Shown: in pieces, positions 55,133-63,129 of the stretch
Numbering within the stretch: the stretch's first letter is position 1
Layout of the letters: each line of letters begins with the position of its first letter
Source: an uncultured Sphingobacteriales bacterium
GTDB taxonomy: Bacteria; Bacteroidota; Bacteroidia; Chitinophagales; Chitinophagaceae
Assembly (NCBI GenBank): GCA_937871285.1
Contig: CALMQS010000028.1
Span: 21,840-85,839 of the forward strand
Direction: 5' to 3'
Length of the DNA: 64,000 nt
The notes under the pieces: generated by a model
Told to the model about the DNA's origin: nothing
Seen by the model: the letters and a program-made list of their open reading frames with translations, nothing else
Databases searched by the model: none
Made by a program: the position numbers and the translations under genes

Positions 55133-56559
55133 AAAATACCGACATTTTTAAAATTGATCCTAATGCCCTGCAGGCCATTTCTTCAAAACTTGCCTGGTTT
55201 TACCGGATTATACCTTCAGGCAATGCAAACGGCGTTTTGCATTGCTTTATAGACCGTGAAAAATACAAAGACAGGATTGAGGATGAAATAGAATTGTTCC
55301 TGGGTAAAAAAATATTACTGGAATCCGTGGACAGTAATACAATAGAAGATAATCTTCAAATTTACTTTCCGGAAAATACAAAGGACACAAGACAGCAAAA
55401 TGTATATTACCACGGTGATGCGGATTCATTTTTAACACACCTGATATCCGAAGCAAAGTCATTAAAAAGCAGCGACATCCACGTAGAAATATACGAAGAG
55501 AAATGCAGGGTGAGAATCAGAATAGACGGCGTTTTGGTGCAACGGTATATTTTAGATAAAAAGCAATACCCTTCGCTCGTAAATAAAATTAAGGTTATAG
55601 CCAACCTTGACATAGCGGAAAAAAGGCTTCCCCAGGATGGAAGAATTCTATTTGAGTTTAAAGATGAGAAATTTGATATAAGGGTTTCTGTATTGCCTAC
55701 CCTGTATGGAGAGAAGGTAGTATTACGTTTGCTGAATAATGATACAGCCAATATTGAATTAACCTCTTTGGGATTTTCTGACGATGATCTGAAAAAGTAC
55801 ATGGAAAGCACGAAAAAAAGAAGCGGTATTATTTTGATCAGCGGCCCTACAGGTTCAGGCAAAACTACCACTTTATATGCAACACTAAAGTTATTGAACA
55901 ACGATGAAAGAAATATTACTACCATAGAAGACCCTATTGAATATACACTTGAAGGAGTGAACCAGGTACAACTTAAGGAGAATATCGGCTTTAACTTCAG
56001 TGCAGCGCTTAGAACATTTTTACGGCAGGATCCCAATATTATTATGGTAGGGGAAATAAGAGATGTAGACACAGCCAATATGGCTATACGAACGGCGCTT
56101 ACAGGACATCTTGTTTTATCAACTATTCATACTAATTCAGCATGGGGAATTATTTCAAGGTTGATAGACATGAATATTCCCCCTTTTCTGATTGCTAATA
56201 CATTAAATATGGCAGTTGCTCAAAGGCTTGTCAGGTTACTTTGCCCGCATTGCAAAATAGAATCCGACTCTCACGGAATTGTATACCCTCAGAAATTTAA
56301 ACCATATAAAGCAATAAGCGCTCAATACATCGCCAGGGGGTGTCCTGAATGTCACAACACGGGCTATAAGCAAAGAAAAGCGATATATGAAGTAATTATA
56401 ATTGATGAAGAATTAGCAGAATTAATAAAGTCGGGAAGTATCAGCACCCCGGAAATGCTGGAACAAAAAGGGATAAAAACTTTATCTCATAATGCTTTTG
56501 AACTATTTGAAAAAGGAGAAACAAGCCTGGAAGAGATTTACCCATTACTTATGAATTAA
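55129..56559 (+). CDS. Type II secretion / type IV pilus assembly ATPase (GspE/PilB family)
   Basis: 476 residues. N-terminal regulatory domain about 1-130, then SDIHVEIYEEKCRVRIRIDG, the Walker A GPTGSGKT (239-246), the His/Asp-box and Walker B IMVGEIRDVDTANMAIRTAL (305 on), and the TGHLVLSTIHTNSA block. A zinc-binding C-terminal pair, CPHC (372-375) and CPEC (405-408), is typical of GspE/PilB and absent from retraction ATPases of PilT type. It hydrolyses ATP at the inner membrane to drive pilin assembly. It follows the peptidase with a 4-bp overlap. Confidence 0.95.
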   Translation: MKNTDIFKIDPNALQAISSKLAWFYRIIPSGNANGVLHCFIDREKYKDRIEDEIELFLGKKILLESVDSNTIEDNLQIYFPENTKDTRQQNVYYHGDADSFLTHLISEAKSLKSSDIHVEIYEEKCRVRIRIDGVLVQRYILDKKQYPSLVNKIKVIANLDIAEKRLPQDGRILFEFKDEKFDIRVSVLPTLYGEKVVLRLLNNDTANIELTSLGFSDDDLKKYMESTKKRSGIILISGPTGSGKTTTLYATLKLLNNDERNITTIEDPIEYTLEGVNQVQLKENIGFNFSAALRTFLRQDPNIIMVGEIRDVDTANMAIRTALTGHLVLSTIHTNSAWGIISRLIDMNIPPFLIANTLNMAVAQRLVRLLCPHCKIESDSHGIVYPQKFKPYKAISAQYIARGCPECHNTGYKQRKAIYEVIIIDEELAELIKSGSISTPEMLEQKGIKTLSHNAFELFEKGETSLEEIYPLLMN

Positions 56560-56571
56560 CTACAAACCCTG

Positions 56572-58515
56572 ATGCGAAAGTATATTATAGTACTCTTGTT
56601 GTGCTTAAGCATGTCTCATTATCTTGCCAGTGCGCAGCCCCAACAGCAGCAAAACCGCCTTACCTTAATCGAGCAGCGCCTTGCTGATCTTTCTCAAAAT
56701 GTACCCGGATTAAATCAAAAAGTAGAAACCGCCGTTTCTAATAGCTCCCTGCAGGAGTTTTTAAAAGGGCTTGCTGCCACGCATAATCTGAACATTTATG
56801 TTGATCCATCTGTAAATCAAAAAATTACAGGCTATTTTTCAGATGAAAAAGTCATCAATGTGCTGATGTACGCTGCAAAACAATATAATCTTGATTTCAC
56901 CTTTACCGGAAGTATTATATCCATTTCAACTTATAATGATCCGTTGGCCAACCTCCCGCCACCTCCTCGATTAATCCAGATACAATATGATCCAAACTCG
57001 GATCATTTAACTATGGACCTTCAGGATGATTCCCTTTTACAGGTAGCTAAAAAGATTACCCAGCTCACAAATAAAAATGTCGTTTTGGTTCCGCAGCTTT
57101 TTTTTAAAAAAGTAAGTGGATATTTTCAGGATATGCCCGTTGAAAATGTGCTTGAAAAACTGGCTATCGCCAATTCCTTCAAACTAAATAAAACCAACGA
57201 TAACGTATATGTACTTGAACCACTTAAGGAAGGGGAAGAGATTGTTACCCGTGAAAATAAAAATGTAAGTCCGAACTACTCAATAAAAAAAACAATTACC
57301 CGTCAGCCCGGCAGCACGCTATCGAATTCCATCAACATTGAATCTTCTGAGTCGGGAAAAAAATTTGTAAATCTTAATGTGGTTAACGCTCCAATAAAGG
57401 ATCTGATAAGGGACATTGCCGAACAGGCAGGTATTAATTACTTTATGTATTCAGAAATTACAGGCGTATCAACTGCAAGTGTTCAGAACATGCTTTTCAA
57501 TGATGTACTGACTTTTATCCTTCAGGGAACAAAATATACATTTAATGTTGATAAAGATGTGTATTTGATTGGAGACAGGAACGACGAAGGCTTAAGAAAA
57601 CATAAGCTTATACGTTTGCAACACCGGTCTGTAGACTCTTTGCTCGCCGTTATTCCGCAACAGATTAAAGGCAATGTAGACATTAAAGAGTTTAAAGAGC
57701 TTAACAGTTTTCTCCTGAGCGGGTCAGAACCTGAAATAAAAGAAATTGAAGGTTTTGTTTATCAATTAGACAAAACAGTACCTATGGTTATGATTGAAGT
57801 AATTCTAATGGATGTAAAGAAAAGCAAGACTATTGAAACAGGTATTAAAATGGGAGTTTCAGATTCAATTGTTAGCGGAGGCACCATCCTTGGGGGATTG
57901 GATTTTACATTTAGCTCCGGTGACGTAAACCGGTTTATAGACCGTATAGGCTTAAATAATGTGTTTAATATCGGTCGGGTTACGCCAAACTTTTATGCTT
58001 CTTTAAAGGCTTTGGAGAATAACAGTAATATAGATCTCAGGCAAACGCCTAAACTCTCCACCTTGAACGGACATGCTGCCACTCTTAGTATAGGCAGCAC
58101 GCGTTATTACGCAGCAAGCACCCAAAATGTGGTAGGATCCCTAAATCCACAAACAATAGTAACACAGCAGTTTTACCCGGTTGAAGCAAACCTGGCAATT
58201 GATATCCGGCCTTTTGTTTCCGGAGAAGAGCAGGTAACATTAAATATAGATATCAACATTACTGATTTTATCGGGAATGCCTCAATTACGGCGCCACCGC
58301 CTTCAGCAACGAGTAAGTTTAAATCTATAATAAGAGTAAAAAACGAAGAGATGATCGTATTGGGAGGAATTGAGAGGAATGAAAAAAGTGATGAAGGGTC
58401 AGGCATTCCTTTCCTTGCAAGGATCCCGGTTTTGAAATGGCTGTTCAGCAGTCGAAGCAAGACCACAAGTAAAACAGTATCAGTAGTGTTTATTAAACCA
58501 AGTATTTTTTACTAA
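56572..58515 (+). CDS. Secretin (GspD/PilQ family) outer membrane channel
   Basis: 647 residues, signal peptide about 1-22. Three or more N-terminal STN/N-domains of the secretin type (FLKGLAATHNLNIYVDPSVN, LLQVAKKITQLTNKNVVLVP, IKDLIRDIAEQAGINYFMYS) project to the periplasm. The secretin core starts near residue 400 (VPMVMIEVILMDVKKSK), continues through LRQTPKLSTLNGHAATLSIG and ends with MIVLGGIERNEKSDEG and FLARIPVLKWLFSS. It forms the ring through which substrate or fibre leaves. The gene is 12 bp after the ATPase gene and 2 bp before the GspL-like gene. Confidence 0.94.
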   Translation: MRKYIIVLLLCLSMSHYLASAQPQQQQNRLTLIEQRLADLSQNVPGLNQKVETAVSNSSLQEFLKGLAATHNLNIYVDPSVNQKITGYFSDEKVINVLMYAAKQYNLDFTFTGSIISISTYNDPLANLPPPPRLIQIQYDPNSDHLTMDLQDDSLLQVAKKITQLTNKNVVLVPQLFFKKVSGYFQDMPVENVLEKLAIANSFKLNKTNDNVYVLEPLKEGEEIVTRENKNVSPNYSIKKTITRQPGSTLSNSINIESSESGKKFVNLNVVNAPIKDLIRDIAEQAGINYFMYSEITGVSTASVQNMLFNDVLTFILQGTKYTFNVDKDVYLIGDRNDEGLRKHKLIRLQHRSVDSLLAVIPQQIKGNVDIKEFKELNSFLLSGSEPEIKEIEGFVYQLDKTVPMVMIEVILMDVKKSKTIETGIKMGVSDSIVSGGTILGGLDFTFSSGDVNRFIDRIGLNNVFNIGRVTPNFYASLKALENNSNIDLRQTPKLSTLNGHAATLSIGSTRYYAASTQNVVGSLNPQTIVTQQFYPVEANLAIDIRPFVSGEEQVTLNIDINITDFIGNASITAPPPSATSKFKSIIRVKNEEMIVLGGIERNEKSDEGSGIPFLARIPVLKWLFSSRSKTTSKTVSVVFIKPSIFY

Positions 58516-58517
58516 TT

Positions 58518-59735
58518 ATGTGGTCTACTATTAAACAAAAAATACTACAACTATCAAAAGCTACCGGCGTTGAAATTGTTTTTACGCAGGAGCATAAATA
58601 TATTGCGCACATAGTTTGCCTTACCCTTAGGAAAAATAAGATTATTGTAGAAAGGCAGGTAACAGGTGATGAATTGGTGCTGGAAAACCTGCCTAAATCT
58701 ATTCCGTTATTTCTTACTTTTAACGGAAAAGGTGTACTGGTAAAGAAAGTTCCTGTTTCTACAGGAAAGGTCAGCACAATTGAAGATGTTTTGCCTGAAT
58801 CAAACCCCAATGATTTTTATCATTCTATTGACAATTTTAATGGCTTTTCAACAATTTCGATTGCAAGGAAATCGCTGATAGATGAAATAATAAATAGTTT
58901 CAGGGCAAGGGGCTTTAAAGTACTCAATGTATCTATCGGATTTAAACCCGTGATGCTGATATTGCAGCATCTTAATCAAAATACAGGAGCCATAAAAAGC
59001 AGTACTTACCAACTCGAAATACAAAAAAATGAAATTACGGATTTTGAAATTGTATCGCCTGAGGCTGACAAACCGGTAGGCCAGGAATTCATTTTTTCAG
59101 AACAATACATAGCTGATTCACGTACAATTGCCCTCGGAACTGCGGTAGCGCTGCTTACAGACCAGATAGAAGTGGCCCCCGGTTTTAAAAATGAGACTAT
59201 TCTCAATGAAAGAAGTAATTTTAAAAGCTATCTTTTGTTTAAGTACTTCGGATGGGCATTATTGATTGGATTGTTGGGTCTGCTCCTGATCAATTTTTTT
59301 GTTTTTAATTATTACGCCCAAAAAAACAACGAGCAGGAAACGGCGCAAAGATATACTAGGGGGAATGCGGCTATTGAAGAAAAGCTCAGACAAAAAGTAC
59401 GGCAAAAAGAAAAATTCCTGGAACATACGGGTTGGCTGAACCAATATAAAACCAGCTATTTCGCTGACCGGATGGCAAGTTTACTACCTGCAGATATTGT
59501 ATTAACGTCCATGCAGGTTAACCCTTTAAATAAAGGAGGAAATACTGTTAAAGGCGTCTCTTTCAGAATGAATACCATTGAAATTAGCGGGGATTGCACC
59601 AGTACAAGCTACCTTACCCAATTTATGAATAATTTAAAGAGCATACAAGGCGTAAAAAAAGCGAGTGTAATTAACTATACCTATAATAAAGAAAAAAATA
59701 CAGGTTCTTTTATCCTGGAAATACTTACCTACTAA
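58518..59735 (+). CDS. GspL/PilM-PilN-like inner membrane assembly protein
   Basis: 405 residues. Residues 1-240 form a cytoplasmic domain with loose resemblance to the actin-like PilM/GspL fold (LIDEIINSFRARGFKVLNVS). One membrane segment lies about 242-265 (GWALLIGLLGLLLINFFVF), followed by a coiled coil (EEKLRQKVRQKEKFLEHTGW) and a C-terminal PilN/GspL-type domain (MASLLPADIVLTSMQV; TSYLTQFMNNLKSIQGVKKA). This order is that of GspL or a PilM-PilN fusion, which couples the ATPase to the periplasmic ring. Sequence similarity is weak, and the call rests on layout and operon position. Confidence 0.72.
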   Translation: MWSTIKQKILQLSKATGVEIVFTQEHKYIAHIVCLTLRKNKIIVERQVTGDELVLENLPKSIPLFLTFNGKGVLVKKVPVSTGKVSTIEDVLPESNPNDFYHSIDNFNGFSTISIARKSLIDEIINSFRARGFKVLNVSIGFKPVMLILQHLNQNTGAIKSSTYQLEIQKNEITDFEIVSPEADKPVGQEFIFSEQYIADSRTIALGTAVALLTDQIEVAPGFKNETILNERSNFKSYLLFKYFGWALLIGLLGLLLINFFVFNYYAQKNNEQETAQRYTRGNAAIEEKLRQKVRQKEKFLEHTGWLNQYKTSYFADRMASLLPADIVLTSMQVNPLNKGGNTVKGVSFRMNTIEISGDCTSTSYLTQFMNNLKSIQGVKKASVINYTYNKEKNTGSFILEILTY

Positions 59736-60281
59736 ATGCTTAAAAACCTATCATACAGGCAAAAATTAAAAATACTTCCATTTGCGGCAGTATTAAGCAT
59801 ATTAATATGCTATAAGTTCGGTTTTGTAAACACCGTAAAAGAACATGAGAAATACAGTCATCAAAAAAAAACCGCTATGTTTGAAAAACAATTGGGTTAT
59901 TCTTTTCAAATGTTGAATTCCCGGGAAAAAAAACTCAATGAACTATTAGATGGATTTGTGCTGGATACGCTTGATAACAGTAAAAATCTTCTTTCTGTAG
60001 CCACAACCTGGTGCCGGAGCAATAACCTTGAAATAAAGGAATTCAAGCCTTATGCTTATGCTGTGCTGGATAGTATGAGTATTATTACACAATCACTAAC
60101 GGTTGCAGGAGGCTTTATAGATTGCCTTAAGTTAGTGAATGCCCTGGAGACACAATTTCATACTGGAAAATTAAGCTCCGTACAGTACAAATCAGTTAGA
60201 GACCCTAAAACCAAAACATTGGAATTAAATTGTACACTTTACATCCAAAATATAGACAACTATGGAACGAAATATAAATAA
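59736..60281 (+). CDS. GspM/PilO-like inner membrane assembly protein
   Basis: 181 residues: short basic cytoplasmic start (MLKNLSYRQKLKILPFA), one membrane segment, a coiled coil to about residue 70 and a C-terminal ferredoxin-like domain (LEIKEFKPYAYAVLDS, then VAGGFIDCLKLVNALETQFH). This is the GspM/PilO plan. It begins one base after the GspL-like stop, the usual L-M order. It would pair with the GspL-like protein in the inner-membrane alignment complex. The assignment depends on topology and order more than on identity. Confidence 0.7.
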   Translation: MLKNLSYRQKLKILPFAAVLSILICYKFGFVNTVKEHEKYSHQKKTAMFEKQLGYSFQMLNSREKKLNELLDGFVLDTLDNSKNLLSVATTWCRSNNLEIKEFKPYAYAVLDSMSIITQSLTVAGGFIDCLKLVNALETQFHTGKLSSVQYKSVRDPKTKTLELNCTLYIQNIDNYGTKYK

Positions 60282-60636
60282 GTATGTTTATTATTTCTTA
60301 GCTATAATGAATACTATGCTTTTGGGTTGCGAAACTGCATTAGAGAAACCGCTTGAAAAGGATTTCGTAATCTTGCTTTCCCCTAAAGATAGCCTGGTAA
60401 CCAGCACTACTTCTCAAACTTTTTACTGGGATTTATTAGACGGCGCTGCGGAGTACCAGTTGCAGGTTGTATCGCCTCGTTTTAACGCTATAGAAAGGTT
60501 AATCAAAGATACAATTATGAATGGGAACCAATTTACAATAGAGTTAGCAAAAGGCGATTACGAATGGAGGGTAAGGGGGCTAAACTACAGTAGTGCATCC
60601 CGATTCAACAATATTAATAGGCTGTATATTCATTAA
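60262..60636 (+). CDS. Small lipoprotein of the secretion operon, beta-sandwich-like
   Basis: 124 residues with a signal peptide and lipobox (NTMLLGCETALEKP, Cys23). The mature part looks like a single fibronectin-type sandwich (LLSPKDSLVTSTTSQTFYWD, GAAEYQLQVVSPRFN, KGDYEWRVRGLN). It overlaps the GspM-like gene by 20 bp. No GspS/PilP/pilotin family match was recognised. By location it could be the pilotin for the secretin or a surface-facing accessory; this is inference and I know no family name for it. Confidence 0.65.
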   Translation: MERNINKYVYYFLAIMNTMLLGCETALEKPLEKDFVILLSPKDSLVTSTTSQTFYWDLLDGAAEYQLQVVSPRFNAIERLIKDTIMNGNQFTIELAKGDYEWRVRGLNYSSASRFNNINRLYIH

Positions 60637-60649
60637 TATAAGCGTTACG

Positions 60650-61159
60650 ATGCATCCCAGGAAGTTTAAATATTTTTTAATTGCCGGTGTAGCCCTGGTA
60701 TGGGGAATAATTATTTACAGGATTATTCGAAGCCTTTCAAATGAAACACCTGTTGTGCCTGTGCCTCTATTGGCTGCTCCCACTTTTAATTATACCATTG
60801 AGCCGGATACTTTTTTTTTATTCGCTGACTATCCCGACCCATTTTTGCCAGATGAAGAAAATAGCGACACCGGTAATGTTTCAGAACCGAAACCAATAAC
60901 CAATACGGATCCTGGTTTAAATCAACCACCCTTGCAAACAGCTCCTGCAGATAGTTTTGATCCATCAATAATTAAATATACCGGAATGATCGCTAACCCG
61001 GAAATGAAAATAAGGATGGCTATCATTAAAATTAATGAGCGGGAAGTTGTGTTAAAGGAGAAAGGCAAAACGGCTGATTTTACGTTGCAAAAAATACTGA
61101 AAGACAAAATTATAATCATGCATAAATCAAAACGATATGAAGTGTTGCGTGATCAATGA
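60650..61159 (+). CDS. GspC/PilP-like periplasmic coupling protein
   Basis: The ATG at 60650 (MHPRKFKYFLIAGVALVWGI) gives 169 residues; an earlier in-frame start at 60593 lies inside the preceding gene and is less likely. One membrane segment (about 8-28), a proline-rich linker (about 40-110) and a small C-terminal beta domain (IKYTGMIANPEMKIRMAIIK, VLKEKGKTADFTLQKILKDK) match the GspC homology region or PilP, which contacts the secretin. It is the last gene of the operon and 13 bp after the lipoprotein gene. GspC normally precedes GspD, so the order is unusual. Confidence 0.68.
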   Translation: MHPRKFKYFLIAGVALVWGIIIYRIIRSLSNETPVVPVPLLAAPTFNYTIEPDTFFLFADYPDPFLPDEENSDTGNVSEPKPITNTDPGLNQPPLQTAPADSFDPSIIKYTGMIANPEMKIRMAIIKINEREVVLKEKGKTADFTLQKILKDKIIIMHKSKRYEVLRDQ

Positions 61160-61263
61160 GAAATTTTGTGTTGTGAAGGAATTGATCTTGACTTGTATTT
61201 TTAGATGTAACTTTTTCATAAGCCATTCATTTATGTATTTTATATGACAAGCTGCACTTTTTA

Positions 61264-62006
61264 CTACTGTTTAATTTGTTTTTCCAGTTCCTCTACTCTT
61301 TTGTTGACCTGAATAAGATGCAGGGTTAACTCCTCCACTTTCTCAAGTAATTTCCGGTTCATCTCGCCCAGCTCAACACCACCTGATTCGTTTATTTCTG
61401 CTGCTGAGGGCATGCCAGGCAAATGTTGATGTGCCTGAATATAATTTTCAATATCAGTAAACGTAGGTAAAGCATAACTGGTTTGAAAAACATAATCCGG
61501 CCATGGATTAACTGAAGTTACTTTTATCTCCCGCGCTCCAATGGTGCCTTCTACAGCCAGTTTAAATGAACCGGTTGTTTGGGTACCAATACCTACGTTG
61601 CCCACAGTGGTTATATGTTTAACCAGGTATTTGTACCTGCTGTATTACGCCATAAAAATTCTGGGCCGTCAAAATATACACGTTCTACGGCTGAACCGAC
61701 CCTGAGATGAAAATAAGGATTTCCAAGATTTTCATGTAGTCCGTATCTCACGTACGAATTGGCAGAATAGGTTTCCAGATCAAACCGTGAGGCAGCACTT
61801 GGTCCAGACGAAAGATTTCTCACTTTTGCTATGGTTGCCGTAGTTTCATCCCTGCGAATATCTAATTGTGAGGTAGGTGCAGTGCCTGTGCCTATACCTA
61901 CATACCCGGTATTGGTAGTGTAAATATGGGGAGAAGAGGTAGACCATTGTACAATGGAAAATTTACCAATTACAATTGCAGTTAACAAAAAAAGAATTTT
62001 TCTCAT
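61264..62006 (-). pseudogene. Frameshifted tail-fibre-like gene, paralogue of those at 23550-25221
   Basis: The first part (62006-61611) has a signal peptide (MRKILFLLTAIVIGKFSIVQ) and GYVGIGTGTAPTSQLDIRRD and ends NTAGTNTWLNI-stop. The second part (from 61605) starts with TVGNVGIGTQTTGSFKLAVE and has the module YVFQTSYALPTFTDIENYIQ, HLPGMPSAAEINESGGVELG and a coiled-coil end. The break lies in AACATATAACC: removal of one TA would join the frames as LNITTVGNVGIGT. So a 2-base insertion disrupts the gene, or a sequencing error, or slipped-strand switching. It stands close to an RHS gene, like its intact paralogues. Confidence 0.78.
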
Positions 62007-62643
62007 TGGAAATGTTTTTGAATTAATAAAGATGGTTGCTGAAATTTTACCTGCGCAATTTTACTTGTTTTGGCATTATTATAAATACGTTGTGAATTGT
62101 CTGCCGCATCTCAATTATGAAACAGGATATTGTTTACTATAATATTATTGTATTTATCTGGTTTTAATAGTTCTCTCATTCAGGACTTGTTACTGGAAAA
62201 AATTGATTGAAAATGGCTACTGTAGTTGGTGATACCCAATCTCATCGCCTATACACAAATACCAACAAGGCGAGATTTTCAACTTACACGGAAAAGAAAC
62301 TCTTGCTCTTTTCTTATACCTCATTCTCGCCAAAATGGGGACCGATACTTTTAACAACGAGGTGTCATTTCGGCGTGTCTTCGGTCGGTTTACTTTCGTT
62401 CAACTTCTTTACACTTACCTAATGCCTTTACAGGCAACTTTTGCCTGAACATTCAGCACCGCAACTTTTGATTAGAGCACCTTCAGGTGGTTTGCATATC
62501 CCGTCTGTACAGCGTATGCGGTAGGCCTATTACCATCTTCTATACAGCATTGAAAAAGAACTATCTATTCTATCCATTCGTGACACACCCAACAACGGCG
62601 GAAAAATATTTTCCTCATTAATCCAAGCCATAGCGATAATTCA
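62007..62643. other. Intergenic stretch with REP-like strings
   Basis: No gene seen. GTTGGTGATACCCAA (about 62225), TACCAACAAGGCGAG (about 62260) and CACCCAACAACGGCGG (62586-62601) alternate GTTGGTG-like and CCAACAA-GGCG-like halves. The 11-mer CAACAACGGCG occurs exactly also at 13167-13177 beside the RAYT gene. This suggests decayed REP elements linked to that transposase family. Confidence 0.4.
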
Positions 62644-63129
62644 TTAGTCCTTAACCGGAAGAAAAAGTCCATCTAAAAACTCGTATCTATTCGAACTGTT
62701 CTTCTTGTTACTATAATAAATCTTAAACTCCGAGAAACCACTCTTGCCTTTAGAAACAATTTCAGATTTAATAAAGGGCGTTTTTGAAAGGTTCCAATAC
62801 CCATCCTTCCATATAATCAAAAAATTATTAGCCCCAAACGTAGAGCCAAATACACCCATTTCTAAAGCATAGGCTTTATTATTATCCCGAGCAGTAAAGT
62901 TTATAAGAGAAGAATCTGGCAATTCAACATTAGTAAAAATAATTTGATCTTCAACAACACCATTCCTATCTATGCGGAATATCAAATCCTTATTATGTTT
63001 AAAAACGTTTAAATAAGTTCCGGTAGCATCTAGCTTATATACCTTAATTTTTTTGTAACAAATCTGTTCCTGACAATAGCTATTACTTACAGAACAAATT
63101 AACACCATTGCTAGCATTATAGTTTTCAT
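62644..63129 (-). CDS. Exported small protein, candidate immunity protein for the SleB-type RHS toxin
   Basis: 161 residues with a signal peptide (MKTIMLAMVLICSVSNSYCQ) ending before EQICYKKIK. The mature part is beta-rich (GTYLNVFKHNKDLIFRIDRN, FTNVELPDSSLINFTARDNN) and not recognised. Its ATG shares one base with the stop of the preceding RHS gene (TAATG), so translation is coupled. A periplasmic partner is what a peptidoglycan-hydrolase toxin would require. The immunity role is inferred from position and export. Confidence 0.6.
   Translation of the reverse strand: MKTIMLAMVLICSVSNSYCQEQICYKKIKVYKLDATGTYLNVFKHNKDLIFRIDRNGVVEDQIIFTNVELPDSSLINFTARDNNKAYALEMGVFGSTFGANNFLIIWKDGYWNLSKTPFIKSEIVSKGKSGFSEFKIYYSNKKNSSNRYEFLDGLFLPVKD

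Noticed and set aside
62207..62422. Plus-strand frame of about 70 codons
   Set aside because: It coincides with REP-like strings and encodes no recognisable protein.
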